Positions 1-8,110 of a stretch of DNA of 64,000 bases are shown in pieces (position 1 is the first letter of the stretch; each line of letters begins with the position of its first letter). The notes under the pieces are model-generated. The model worked only from the letters and a program-made list of their open reading frames with translations, did not search any database and had not been told where the DNA came from. The stretch is from assembly GCF_006542375.1 (NCBI RefSeq), contig NZ_CP038143.1:1612001-1676000 (forward strand), written 5' to 3'. The DNA is from Oecophyllibacter saccharovorans (lineage in GTDB: Bacteria > Pseudomonadota > Alphaproteobacteria > Acetobacterales > Acetobacteraceae). The position numbers were made by a program, and so were the translations under genes.

Positions 1-1
1 G

Positions 2-595
2 CTTTCCACTCTGCGCCATGACGGACTGGAGCCGCTGCCGCTCATGGAATATCTCGCCCGCCTGGGCACCTCGCAGGACCTGGTGCTGGAGCCGCGCGAG
101 GCCCTGGTCGCAGGCTATGATTTCGCCCATGTCTCGCGCTCGCCCGCACGCTTTGACATGAACCAGCTCCTGGCGCTCAACCGCCGCGCCCTGCACGCCA
201 TGACCTTCGAGCAGGCCCGCCCCCTGCTGCCAGAAGGCAGCACGCCCGCCTTCTGGGAGGCCGTGCGCGGCAATATCGACCTGGGCACTGAAATCCCTCA
301 TTGGTGGGAAGTTGTTCACGGCACGATCGCGCCCACCCCCCAGCCGGGAGAAGCGGATTTCCTGCGCCAGGCCGCTTCCCTCCTGCCGCCCGAGCCCTGG
401 GACGATCAGAGCTGGAAGGCCTGGACCACCGCGCTGAGCGAAGCCACCGGCCGCAAGGGCAAAGCCCTGTTCCTGCCCCTGCGCCTGGCGCTGACCGGCG
501 AGGACGCCGGGCCTGAACTGGCCAAGCTCCTCCCCCTCATCGGCCGCCCCCGCGCCGAGAGCCGCCTGCAGGAAGCCGCTGCCCAGTCTGAGTGA
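2..595 (+). CDS. gltX: Glutamate--tRNA ligase, C-terminal part (cut by window edge)
   Basis: C-terminal 197 residues of a glutamyl-tRNA synthetase; the start lies left of the window, so the HIGH and KMSKS motifs are not visible. The open frame runs from base 2 and opens with LRHDGLEPLPLMEYLARLG, typical of the region after the catalytic core in bacterial GluRS. FDMNQLLALNRRALHAM then leads into the helical anticodon-binding domain, and GRKGKALFLPLRLALTG is the conserved near-terminal block. The enzyme charges tRNA-Glu in the cytoplasm. The stop at 593-595 is followed by a convergent channel gene. Family assignment is firm. Which paralogue this is (many alphaproteobacteria have two GluRS) cannot be decided from the C-terminus. 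Confidence 0.93.
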   Translation, partial: LSTLRHDGLEPLPLMEYLARLGTSQDLVLEPREALVAGYDFAHVSRSPARFDMNQLLALNRRALHAMTFEQARPLLPEGSTPAFWEAVRGNIDLGTEIPHWWEVVHGTIAPTPQPGEADFLRQAASLLPPEPWDDQSWKAWTTALSEATGRKGKALFLPLRLALTGEDAGPELAKLLPLIGRPRAESRLQEAAAQSE

Positions 596-613
596 GGCCC
601 GCGCGTAGCCTGT

Positions 614-1621
614 TTACGGCGCGTCCTTGACGTCAGCGGTGATCTTGGTGGGGGCTTTGCTGGCTGTCTTGCCGGCCGTCTGGGCCTCGAAGGCCTGGCG
701 TGCGGTCTCCACAGGCACCAGGGCGTCGAACAGCTTGAAGTCAGCCACCAGCCTGCCTGAGGGCAGGGACTTGATGATGTCGCGGAAGACGACATTCTCG
801 CGCAAGGCCCCCGGGCCGTAGGTGTGGCAGGCGAACACGCTCTGGGCCGAGACTTCGTCAGTGGCTGTCAGGGTGACGATGATCTCGGCATCCTGCGCCT
901 TCAGCTGCTCGATCGTCAGCCCGTAGAGGGGGCTGCCGGGCATGATGTCATGCACGACCGGCAGGCTGACGCGGAAAAGCGGCACCTGCGCGTGCTCCAG
1001 GACCAGGTTTTCAACCTCCAGCCCGCGCTGGCCGTTCTTCTCGGTCACGGTGCGCGCCAGCACCACCACGGCGGTGGCATCGATCAGCGGGGTCGACCGC
1101 AGGTTGCCGATGCGCAGGGCCATGCGGTAGATGCCGTTCTCCTCCCAGATGACCACATTGCGGCTGAAGATCACCCAGGGCGTGGGGCGCGAGAAGCGCG
1201 CGAACACCAGTCCCGTGGCGAGTGCTGTGAACATCATGCCCGTCAGCTCTTCAAAGGTCATGACCAGGTTGGCCGCGATGGAGACCGGGGCCGAGACCCC
1301 GTAGCCGACGGTCGAGAGCGTCTGCACGCTGAAGAAGAAATAGCCGAGATAGGTATGGCGGGTGAGGCCCGACACGCTGCCTGAGGGCAGCAGCCAGTAA
1401 GCCGCGCCGAACAGCATGTTCAGCAGGATGTAGATAACCCCCATGATCATGAAGAAGCCCGGCCAGCGGATGGCCAGCATGCGGTGATAGAGATCCCCGG
1501 TCAGCGAATGGCGGATGCCGACCTTGCGAACGTTGGGAAACGTGTTTTCCTGCTCAAGCAGGGTCAGCGCGGTGCGTTTGCGCCTGAAATGAAAGGGGGC
1601 AGCCCTGTGGGGAAATTTCAC
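614..1621 (-). CDS. Inward-rectifier-type potassium channel (KirBac family)
   Basis: 335-residue inner-membrane K+ channel subunit, expected to work as a tetramer. A cytoplasmic N-terminus precedes the outer helix (about 54-76), a pore helix, the selectivity filter TVGYG at 104-108, and the inner helix (about 115-140). About 190 residues of immunoglobulin-like C-terminal gating domain follow (motifs WVIFSRNVV and MALRIGNLRS). This is the KirBac layout and usual length. Start is GTG at 1621, five bases after the stop of the upstream trmJ, so cotranscription with cysS-trmJ is likely and initiation may depend on coupling since no strong ribosome site is seen. The tail (residues 315-335) is Ala/Lys/Thr-rich and probably disordered. 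Physiological role is inferred only from the family. Confidence 0.93.
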   Translation of the reverse strand: MKFPHRAAPFHFRRKRTALTLLEQENTFPNVRKVGIRHSLTGDLYHRMLAIRWPGFFMIMGVIYILLNMLFGAAYWLLPSGSVSGLTRHTYLGYFFFSVQTLSTVGYGVSAPVSIAANLVMTFEELTGMMFTALATGLVFARFSRPTPWVIFSRNVVIWEENGIYRMALRIGNLRSTPLIDATAVVVLARTVTEKNGQRGLEVENLVLEHAQVPLFRVSLPVVHDIMPGSPLYGLTIEQLKAQDAEIIVTLTATDEVSAQSVFACHTYGPGALRENVVFRDIIKSLPSGRLVADFKLFDALVPVETARQAFEAQTAGKTASKAPTKITADVKDAP

Positions 1622-1626
1622 GGCGT

Positions 1627-2496
1627 TCAGCTTTTCTGCTCAGGGGTGGCGGGGGCGGCGGGAAGGGGCTCTTGCGGCATCGTGCCTGGGGCCGGGGCTG
1701 TATCTGTGGCTGGCTCTGGTCGCACGCCCGGCGCACGGCCGCGGGCAAGCTCGCTGACCACCCCGTGCAGGGTGCGCAGCTCCTGCTCGGTCACCTCGCC
1801 GCGGGCGAAGAGATGGCGCAGGTTGCGGATCATGCCGGGCCGCTTCTGGGCGTTGCGCAGGAAGCCGCTTTCATCCAGGTCACGCACCAGATGGGTCATG
1901 AAATTATCGACCTCGCCCTTGGTGGCGATGCGGGTCTCATTGGTCATGAAATGGCGCTCGGGCGTCTGCTCGCCGGCCAGGTACCACTCATAGGCCATGA
2001 CCAGAACGGCCTGCGCCAGGTTGAGCGACATGAAGTCCGGATTGAGCGGGTAGCGGATCAGCGTGTCAGCGCGCGCCATGTCCTCATTGTCCAGCCCCGC
2101 CCGTTCGGGGCCGAAGAGGATGCCCGTCCTGAGCTGCCGCTGAGCTGCAACCCGCAATTCGGCAGCGGCGCCGCGCGCGGTCATGACCGGCTTGATGATG
2201 TGGCGCGGCCTGGGGCAGGTGGCAAAGACGCGCTGCAGGTCGGCAACAGCGTCATCAACCGTCTCATAAACGCCTGCCTGCTCGAGAATTCTGTCCGCGC
2301 CCGAGGCGGTGCGCCAGGCGCGCGGCTGGGGCCAGCCGTCGCGCGGGGCGACCAGGCGCAGGTGAAACAGCCCCCCATTGGCCATGGCGCGCGCCGTGGC
2401 GCCGATATTCTCGGCAAGCTGCGGGCGCACCAGGATCACCACGGGTTCGAACTCGCTCATCGGCGCCAGGTCAGCGCCGCCGTCACGTCCGGTCAC
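1627..2496 (-). CDS. trmJ: TrmJ-type tRNA 2'-O-methyltransferase (SPOUT family)
   Basis: 289-residue member of the SpoU/TrmJ branch of the SPOUT fold, which methylates the ribose 2'-OH of position 32 in tRNA using S-adenosylmethionine. VILVRPQLAENIGATARAM is motif 1, ILFGPERAGLDNED is motif 2, and YPLNPDFMSLNLAQAV is motif 3, which forms the cofactor knot. I prefer the GTG at 2496 because an AAAGGA ribosome site lies about nine bases upstream and overlaps the cysS stop. An internal ATG at 2460 has no such site. The C-terminus has an extra Pro/Ala-rich tail. It lies between cysS and the KirBac gene in a tight minus-strand run. Substrate nucleotide specificity is inferred from the family. Confidence 0.88.
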   Translation of the reverse strand: MTGRDGGADLAPMSEFEPVVILVRPQLAENIGATARAMANGGLFHLRLVAPRDGWPQPRAWRTASGADRILEQAGVYETVDDAVADLQRVFATCPRPRHIIKPVMTARGAAAELRVAAQRQLRTGILFGPERAGLDNEDMARADTLIRYPLNPDFMSLNLAQAVLVMAYEWYLAGEQTPERHFMTNETRIATKGEVDNFMTHLVRDLDESGFLRNAQKRPGMIRNLRHLFARGEVTEQELRTLHGVVSELARGRAPGVRPEPATDTAPAPGTMPQEPLPAAPATPEQKS

Positions 2497-2502
2497 GAAG
2501 GC

Positions 2503-3960
2503 TCATCCTTTCCGCCAGGTGGTGCCGCCCGGGCCGTCTTCCAGCAGGATGCCCTTGGCGGCAAGCTCGGCGCGGATGGCGTCGGCCCGGGCGAAGTCAC
2601 GCGCCTTGCGCGCCGCCAGTCGCTCGGCGATCAGCTCTTCAATCACCTCAGGCGCAAGCTCCGCGCCGCCCTGGAACCACTGCTCGGGCGTGAGGCTGAA
2701 AAGCCCCATCAGCTGCCCTGCCGCCAGCAGCGCGTCGGCTGCCTCCTGCTCGCCGCCCAGCGCGCGGTCAGCCAGCTGGTGCAGTTCAGCCACCGCCAGG
2801 GCGGTGTTGAGGTCGTCATCAAGCGCGCGGGCGACGGTATGGGGCACGGTACTTCCCGGGCGGGGCGGGGTTTTCTCCAGCGCGCGGTAGAAGCGGTCCA
2901 TGGTGCGGCGGGCTTCAGCCAGCTTGTCCCAGCTGAAATCGAGCGTGGCGCGGTAATGCGTGCCCAGAAACAGCAGCCGCAGCGCTTCAGCAGGCGCGCG
3001 CTCCAGCGCGGCGCGGATGGTGTGGAAATTGCCCAGTGACTTGGACATCTTCTCGCCGTCCACCCGCAGCATGCCGACATGCAGCCAGGTGCGGGCGAAA
3101 AGCGTGCCCGGATGCGCGCACAGCGACTGGGCGCGCTCGTTTTCATGATGGGGAAAGAGCAGGTCCTGCCCGCCGCCATGGATGTCGAAGCTGGTGCCCA
3201 GGTAGCGCTCAGACATGGCCGAGCACTCAAGGTGCCAGCCCGGCCGCCCGCGCCCGTAAGGGCTCTCCCAGCCCGGCTGGTCAGGCGTGGAAGGCTTCCA
3301 CAGCACGAAATCATCAGGCGCGCGCTTGTAGGGCGCCACCTCCACGCGCGCGCCTGCCAGCATGTCTTCAGCGCTGCGGCCTGAAAGCTGGCCGTAACCT
3401 TCAAAGGAGCTGACCGAAAAGAGCACGTGCCCCTCTGCCTCATAGGCGTGGCCACGGGCGATCAGGCCTTCGATCATGGCCAGCATCTCGCTGATATGGG
3501 CGGTGGCGCGCGGCTCGATGTCAGGGGGCAGCACGTTGAGCGCTTTCAGGTCCTCGTGGAATTCACGCGTGGTGCGTTCGGTGAGGGTCTGGAGGCTTTC
3601 CCCGGTTTCGCGCGCGCGGTTGATGATCTTGTCATCAATGTCGGTGATGTTGCGCACGAAGGTCACCTTGGGGAAGCGGGCCCGCAGGACGCGGATCAGC
3701 ATGTCGGCGCACAGCATGGCGCGCAGGTTGCCCAGATGCACGCGGTCATAGACGGTCGGGCCGCAGAAATAGACGCGGATGTCAGCCGGGTCGAGCGGCA
3801 CGAAAGGGGTGAGGGTGCGGCTGTGGCTATCGTGGAACTTCAACCCGCCCGGCTGGGCGGCTGGCCCCTCATCAGGTTCAAGACTGTCAGGCACAAGGTT
3901 ATCAGGCTCAAGGCTGGGGGCGGGAGTCGCAGGGGTGACGGAAGGCGGCGCGCTTGTCAT
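2503..3960 (-). CDS. cysS: Cysteine--tRNA ligase
   Basis: 485-residue class Ia cysteinyl-tRNA synthetase. FCGPTVYDRVHLGNLRAM carries the HIGH-type signature and the zinc-ligand cysteine. HLECSAMSERYLG and HGGGQDLLFPHHENE supply the remaining zinc ligands, and GEKMSKSLGNF is the KMSKS loop. The C-terminal DALR and anticodon domains follow, ending in the conserved EDGPGGTTWR. The open frame extends further upstream, but only from the ATG at 3960 does homology-like sequence begin, after a short Pro/Ser-rich N-terminal extension (about 35 residues). AGAGAGACC just ahead can serve as ribosome site and an AT-rich TATAAA lies about 30 bases upstream. First gene of the cysS-trmJ-channel run. Confidence 0.96.
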   Translation of the reverse strand: MTSAPPSVTPATPAPSLEPDNLVPDSLEPDEGPAAQPGGLKFHDSHSRTLTPFVPLDPADIRVYFCGPTVYDRVHLGNLRAMLCADMLIRVLRARFPKVTFVRNITDIDDKIINRARETGESLQTLTERTTREFHEDLKALNVLPPDIEPRATAHISEMLAMIEGLIARGHAYEAEGHVLFSVSSFEGYGQLSGRSAEDMLAGARVEVAPYKRAPDDFVLWKPSTPDQPGWESPYGRGRPGWHLECSAMSERYLGTSFDIHGGGQDLLFPHHENERAQSLCAHPGTLFARTWLHVGMLRVDGEKMSKSLGNFHTIRAALERAPAEALRLLFLGTHYRATLDFSWDKLAEARRTMDRFYRALEKTPPRPGSTVPHTVARALDDDLNTALAVAELHQLADRALGGEQEAADALLAAGQLMGLFSLTPEQWFQGGAELAPEVIEELIAERLAARKARDFARADAIRAELAAKGILLEDGPGGTTWRKG

Positions 3961-4148
3961 GGTCTCTCTGGTTCTATCTGTCTTTTTATAAATTCTGTAA
4001 GGAAAGCGCCTGCAGGGGAAGGGGAAAAGACGGCCCCGCAGGCCGGTGTGCCACCTTGGCTGCAGAATGGTGCAGATTAACCACGCCCTTGCGCTGCCTG
4101 GCAGGCTGGCAGGCCTTGCCATGTGCAGGCAGGAGGTTAAGAGAGGGC

Positions 4149-5657
4149 ATGACTTCCGATAAAGATTCCTCCCCGCAACCTGTTTCCGCCCTTTCTGAAA
4201 CGGCTGCGCCTGAACCCTCCGCAACCGGGCTTCAACCCGGCCGGGCGGGCACGGGCTTTGCCGCCCATGCCGCAGCGCTGGTCCGCGTCGGGCTGCCGCT
4301 GGCGCTGTCGCAGCTTTCTGAAATGTCGATGGGGGTGACCGACACCGCCCTGCTGGGCGGGCTGGGCGTGGAGGCGCTGGCGGTCGGCGGCCTGTCCAAC
4401 AACTTCTTCATGACCACCATGGTCATCTTCCAATGCGTGCTGGGCGGGGTGGGGGTGCTGCTGGCCCATTCGCGCGGGGCGGCCGATCACGGCAAGGACG
4501 TGCTGCATGACGGCCGCAGCGTCCTGAGTGCGGGGCTGGCGCTGGCGCTGATGGCGTTCGTGCCGTGCTTCATCCTGCTGCTCTTTGCCGGCAAGCTGTT
4601 TGCCTGCCTGCACGAGCCGGCAACGGTGGTGACGCAGGGGACGAAATTCATCCACATCCTGCTGTGGTCCCTGCTGCCTGACCTCACTCTGATCGGCCTG
4701 TGCCGCGTGACCCTGCCTGCTTTGGGCGCGCAGCGGATCCTGCTGTGGACCATGCCGGCCATGGCGATCTGCAACGGCCTGCTGAACGCAACGCTGATCC
4801 AGGGCTGGTTCGGCCTGCCGCCGCTTGGCCTCTTTGGGTCGGCTTTGGCCACCACCATAACGGGCTGGACGATCGGCATCGTGCTGGTCGGTCTGTGCTG
4901 GCTGTGGCCCTCGGTGCGGGCGGTGATGGAGCTGGTGCGCGTGCGCTGGCCGGTACTCAAGGAACTGCTGCGCCTGGGCCTGCCCATGATGGCCTCGGCC
5001 GCCTCGGAGATCCTGCTGTTTCAGATCACCACCCTGCAGGCAGGCGAGCTCGGCACCCAGAGCCTGGCCGCCCATCAGGTGGCGCTGCAGACGGCCTCGC
5101 TGCTGTTCATGGTCTGTTTGGCCATCGGGCAGGCGGCCAATATCCGCGTGGCCTACTGGCGGGGGGCGGGCAAGATGGTGCAGGCCGGTCGCACCGCTGT
5201 CACAGCCCTCGCTCTGGTGCTGGTCTGGACCTGCCTGACAGGCCTCATCCTCTTCATCATGCCCCAGGCGGTCGCGCGGCTGTATTTCTGGGGGAATGCC
5301 GCCTCTACGCCCACCTTTGCAGTGGCGGTGTCGCTGCTGCGGATCGCAGGCATCTTCCAGATCGTTGACGGGTTGCAGACGGTCTGCGGCGGCGCATTGC
5401 GCGGCTGCGGGGACGTGAACGGCCCGATGCTGATCGGCATCGGCACCTACGGCGTGGGCGGCATCGGGCTGGGCACGTGGCTGGCCTTTCACTGCCATTA
5501 CGGCGTGCGGGGGCTGTGGATCGGCCTGGCCGTGGGTCTGGGGCTGACCTCCATCGCACTGGGCATCCGGCTGTGGCGCGTCTTCAAGCGCCTCATCAGG
5601 GAAGAGGCGGTCCATGACGCGCGGGAGCTCGCTGAGCGCCAGGCCCAAGCGGCCTGA
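4149..5657 (+). CDS. MATE family multidrug/toxin efflux transporter
   Basis: 502-residue polytopic inner-membrane protein with the twelve hydrophobic segments and two homologous halves expected for MATE antiporters. The N-terminal half begins with the typical PLALSQLSEMSMGVTDTAL (gate between TM1 and TM2) and the second half repeats it at LRLGLPMMASAASEILLF. An upstream in-frame extension exists, but the ATG at 4149 is preceded by a GGAGG-containing stretch (GCAGGAGGTTAAGAGAGGGC) and gives a normal-length protein. It is divergent from cysS across about 190 bases. MATE pumps expel cationic drugs or metabolites using H+ or Na+ gradients; substrate and ion cannot be read from the sequence. Confidence 0.93.
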   Translation: MTSDKDSSPQPVSALSETAAPEPSATGLQPGRAGTGFAAHAAALVRVGLPLALSQLSEMSMGVTDTALLGGLGVEALAVGGLSNNFFMTTMVIFQCVLGGVGVLLAHSRGAADHGKDVLHDGRSVLSAGLALALMAFVPCFILLLFAGKLFACLHEPATVVTQGTKFIHILLWSLLPDLTLIGLCRVTLPALGAQRILLWTMPAMAICNGLLNATLIQGWFGLPPLGLFGSALATTITGWTIGIVLVGLCWLWPSVRAVMELVRVRWPVLKELLRLGLPMMASAASEILLFQITTLQAGELGTQSLAAHQVALQTASLLFMVCLAIGQAANIRVAYWRGAGKMVQAGRTAVTALALVLVWTCLTGLILFIMPQAVARLYFWGNAASTPTFAVAVSLLRIAGIFQIVDGLQTVCGGALRGCGDVNGPMLIGIGTYGVGGIGLGTWLAFHCHYGVRGLWIGLAVGLGLTSIALGIRLWRVFKRLIREEAVHDARELAERQAQAA

Positions 5658-5666
5658 AGGCGGGCG

Positions 5667-6932
5667 TTACGCTGTAGGCGGCTGGTGCCGGCGCGCCAAC
5701 GCCACGGTGACCAGGTAGATCCCAAGCCCGCCTGCCGAGAGCAGCGCCCCGCCCCAGCCGATGGTGGTCAGCCCCCACAGCCCCACGAGCTGGCCTGCAA
5801 ACCAGGCGCCGAAGGCATTGGCCAGGTTGAAGGCGGCGTGGTTGAGCGAGGCGGCCAGCGTCTGCGCGCGGCCTGCCCAGTCCATCAGGCGGGTCTGCAT
5901 GGCCGGGCTGAGGATGATGGAGGCGGCAGGCACCAGAAAGCACAGGACCAGCAGCGGCAGCCGGTCAGGCATGAAGAACGAGAACGCCACCATGAAGACC
6001 GTGCTGGCCGCCAGGGACCAGATGGTGGTACGGTCGAGGTTGCGGTCGATCATCGCGCTGCCGACCGCATTGCCCCCCACCATGCCTAAGCCCCACACGA
6101 CCTGGTAGAGCGTGATGCTGCCTGCTGAAAGATGCGTCACATCCGCAAGTGCTGAGGTCAGGAAGGTATAGATGCCGAACAGCCCGCCGAAGCCCACCGC
6201 TGCCGTCAGCAGGGTCAGCAGCACCTGGGGGCTTCTGAAGACGGTGAGTTCCGTCAGGGGGTTGGCGCTTCTGTCAGGCGTGTCGCGCGGCAGAAACCAG
6301 CCCACGCCCAGCAGGCAGAGCGTGCCCAGCACCGCCAGGGCGGCGTAGACGGCCTTCCACCCGACATGGTCGGAAACGAAGGTCGCCAGAGGTGCCCCGA
6401 TAACGGTGGCGATCATGATGCCGCCCAGCACCTGGCCCACGGCCCGCCCGCGGTGGGAGCGGTCGACCAGCGTGGCGCCCGCCAGCGCGCCGACGCCGAA
6501 ATAAACGCCGTGCGGCAGGCCGGTGATGAAGCGCATGACCAGAATGGCGGGCAGGGACGTTGCCAGCACCGTCCCCACATTGCCGATGACGAACAGCCCC
6601 AGCATGGCCATCAGCAGCGTGCGCCGCGCCAGCCGCGCGCCGAGGACGGCGATCACCGGCGCGCCCACGACCACGCCGAGCGCATAGGCCGAGATGACCA
6701 GGCTGCCCTGCTCAAGCGTAATGTTGAGCGAGCGGGCGAATTCCGGCAGCACGCCCATCATGCCGAACTCGCCGGTGCCGATGGTGAAGGTGCCCAATGC
6801 CAGCGCAAGCAGGGCAGGCCGCACTCCATGCGGCGCAGTGAGGCGCGCCAGGGGGGAGGCGGGGTCACTGGCGGAGGTATTGGACAGATCAGGGGACGGA
6901 TCGGGCGCAGGGGCGTGGGGGGCAGAGGTCAT
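5667..6932 (-). CDS. Major facilitator superfamily (DHA1-type) efflux transporter
   Basis: 421-residue twelve-helix inner-membrane transporter. A disordered Pro/Ser N-terminus of about 40 residues precedes ALGTFTIGTGEFGMMGVLP in TM1, and ARLARRTLLMAMLGLFVIGN holds the loop 2-3 motif A region. MRFITGLPHGVYFGVGA matches the SotB/AraJ-like branch that exports sugars, drugs or arabinose. I use the ATG at 6932; a TTG four codons earlier (6944) is also open. The upstream region has a 14-bp direct repeat (6941-6968) and a TATAAA-like element. It is convergent with the MATE gene at its 3' end, nine bases apart. The exported substrate is not predictable. Confidence 0.9.
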   Translation of the reverse strand: MTSAPHAPAPDPSPDLSNTSASDPASPLARLTAPHGVRPALLALALGTFTIGTGEFGMMGVLPEFARSLNITLEQGSLVISAYALGVVVGAPVIAVLGARLARRTLLMAMLGLFVIGNVGTVLATSLPAILVMRFITGLPHGVYFGVGALAGATLVDRSHRGRAVGQVLGGIMIATVIGAPLATFVSDHVGWKAVYAALAVLGTLCLLGVGWFLPRDTPDRSANPLTELTVFRSPQVLLTLLTAAVGFGGLFGIYTFLTSALADVTHLSAGSITLYQVVWGLGMVGGNAVGSAMIDRNLDRTTIWSLAASTVFMVAFSFFMPDRLPLLVLCFLVPAASIILSPAMQTRLMDWAGRAQTLAASLNHAAFNLANAFGAWFAGQLVGLWGLTTIGWGGALLSAGGLGIYLVTVALARRHQPPTA

Positions 6933-6940
6933 GGGCTCAG

Positions 6941-6968
6941 GCAACAGTTCTCGGGCAACAGTTCAGGA
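6941..6968. repeat. 14-bp tandem repeat, 2 copies, upstream of MFS gene
   Basis: GCAACAGTTCTCGG is followed directly by GCAACAGTTCAGGA (11 of 14 identical). It lies immediately upstream of the MFS transporter ATG, and the first copy includes the alternative TTG codon. On the minus strand the outer copy creates a TTG-led frame of nine codons whose TGA overlaps the ATG of the transporter. This resembles, in weaker form, the 14-bp start-codon repeats at acpS and cdsA. Confidence 0.75.
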
Positions 6969-7081
6969 AGATGTTTATAGGTTGTTCATCTCTTTTCTCT
7001 ATGGGCGCGGTCAGGGGGTGCACACAAGGGCGCATCGGCTGCAGAGCGCTGAAAGGGGCGGGCGCTCCGCAGGTTGTGAGC

Positions 7082-7125
7082 GGGAAACTGACGGGAAACT
7101 GACGGAAAATTGACAGGAAATTGAC
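7082..7125. repeat. 11-bp tandem repeat, 4 copies
   Basis: GGGAAACTGAC, GGGAAACTGAC, GGAAAATTGAC and AGGAAATTGAC follow each other without gaps. All end in TGAC. The last two contain TTGAC and so build -35-like hexamers. One unit per helical turn means the copies would face the same side of the DNA, as in arrays of protein-binding sites, but a simple replication-slippage origin is equally possible. Confidence 0.9.
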
Positions 7126-7149
7126 ACGACCGCCCAGCTGGTGTATCCG
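7121..7149 (+). promoter_or_regulatory. Probable sigma-70 promoter of rpsD
   Basis: TTGACA (7121-7126), a 17-base spacer, and TATCCG (7144-7149). The -35 box is a perfect consensus match formed by the end of the last 11-bp repeat. The -10 box matches TATAAT at three of six positions. It would give a leader of a little over 200 bases ahead of rpsD. No other good promoter was seen nearer to the gene. Confidence 0.5.
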
Positions 7150-7234
7150 CAGCCCCACTGCCGGAAATGCGGATATCCTGAGCAGAGGGCCCACAGCGTG
7201 CCGCGCGCCGGCCTCTCGCTTTGCAGCAGGAGAT

Positions 7235-7341
7235 CCCGCTCCCTGGCCCAGGCCGTCTCTCCCATGTCTTTGGGGAGCGCAGGCGTGGGGCAGGAGAGAC
7301 TACCGGTCCAACAAACGGTTCGCTGCGCGGCAGGGAGCGGG
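7235..7341 (+). promoter_or_regulatory. Base-paired 5' leader of rpsD, candidate autoregulatory element
   Basis: CCCGCTCCCTG (7235-7245) is perfectly complementary to CAGGGAGCGGG (7331-7341). Nested inside, GTCTCTCC (7255-7262) pairs perfectly with GGAGAGAC (7293-7300). The structure ends about 25 bases before the rpsD ATG, close enough to affect ribosome access. Ribosomal protein S4 represses its own synthesis through mRNA leaders in several bacteria, so a leader of this kind ahead of a monocistronic rpsD is plausible. Whether S4 binds here is inference. Confidence 0.45.
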
Positions 7342-7365
7342 CCTGACAGAGAGACGGGAACACCT

Positions 7366-7983
7366 ATGTCCAAACGGCTTGCAAGCAAGTTCAAGATCAA
7401 CCGCCGCCTCGGCGTCAACCTCTGGGGCCGCGCCAAGTCCCCGGTTAACCGCCGTGAATACGGCCCCGGCCAGCACGGCCAGCGCCGCCGCCAGAAGCCT
7501 TCCGACTACTCCATCCAGCTGATGGCCAAGCAGAAGCTGAAGGGCTACTACGGCAATATCGGCGAGAAGCAGTTCCGCCGCTATTATGATGAAGCCGTCC
7601 GCCGCAAGGGCGATACGTCGGAAAACCTGATCGGTGTTCTGGAGCGTCGGCTGGACGCGGTGCTCTACCGCATGAAATTCGCCGCCACCCCGTTCGCTTC
7701 CCGCCAGTTCATCAACCATGGCCACGTCATGGTGAACGGCAAGCGCGTCAACATCCCCTCCTACCTGGTCAAGGAAGGCGACGTGATCGAGGTGCGCGAC
7801 AAGGCCAAGCAGCTCGCCATCGTGCTGGATGCCGTCCAGAGCCCCGAGCGCGACGTGCCTGACTACATGGAAGCCGACCACCGCCAGATGAAGGGCACCT
7901 TCCTGCGCGTGCCCCAGCTTTCGGACGTGCCTTACCCCGTGCAGATGGAACCGAACCTGGTGGTCGAGTTCTACTCCCGCTGA
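7366..7983 (+). CDS. rpsD: 30S ribosomal protein S4
   Basis: 205-residue primary 16S rRNA-binding protein that nucleates assembly of the 30S body. It begins [20 protein letters not shown] and has the S4 RNA-binding fold with [40 protein letters not shown] and the C-terminal [10 protein letters not shown]. The length is normal for alphaproteobacteria. The reading frame is open further upstream, but the ATG at 7366 begins the conserved protein and follows GAGACGGGAA. It stands alone rather than in the S13-S11-S4-rpoA operon. It has its own promoter-like sequence, a structured leader and a strong terminator at 8025. Confidence 0.98.
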   Translation: MSKRLASKFKINRRLGVNLWGRAKSPVNRREYGPGQHGQRRRQKPSDYSIQLMAKQKLKGYYGNIGEKQFRRYYDEAVRRKGDTSENLIGVLERRLDAVLYRMKFAATPFASRQFINHGHVMVNGKRVNIPSYLVKEGDVIEVRDKAKQLAIVLDAVQSPERDVPDYMEADHRQMKGTFLRVPQLSDVPYPVQMEPNLVVEFYSR

Positions 7984-8024
7984 CCGGCCCCTGGCTTCGG
8001 CCAGTTCCAGCCGCATTATCGGAG

Positions 8025-8061
8025 CGCCGGGCGGATCATCCGTCCGGCGTTTCTGCTTTTT
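8025..8061 (+). terminator. Rho-independent terminator of rpsD
   Basis: CGCCGGGCGGA (8025-8035), loop TCA, and TCCGTCCGGCG (8039-8049) form an 11-pair stem with one G-U, followed by TTTCTGCTTTTT. It lies 41 bases after the rpsD stop and before prfC, so rpsD is probably monocistronic. Confidence 0.85.
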
Positions 8062-8110
8062 CCCCGTAGCCGTTATCTGTTCTGTCCGTCCGTATCCCTG
8101 CAGGTCCGTC

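Larger units (their letters stand above)
6945..7365. other. Intergenic region between MFS gene and rpsD
   Basis: About 420 bases with no convincing protein gene. It holds the divergent control regions of the MFS gene (minus) and rpsD (plus): a four-copy 11-bp repeat, a sigma-70-like promoter and a long-range base-paired leader, each listed separately. The short frames crossing it have no recognisable protein features. Confidence 0.7.

Noticed and set aside
1672-3039. 455-codon plus-strand frame over trmJ and cysS
   Set aside because: Spans two well-supported minus-strand genes and their junction; no recognisable protein family.
4137-5648. 503-codon minus-strand open frame opposite the MATE gene
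   Set aside because: His/Gln/Arg-rich translation typical of the antisense of GC-rich coding DNA; the plus strand encodes a clear MATE transporter.
7082-7125. CRISPR array or plasmid-type iterons
   Set aside because: Units of 11 bp without spacers and no cas or rep gene; a simple tandem repeat next to a promoter is the better reading.
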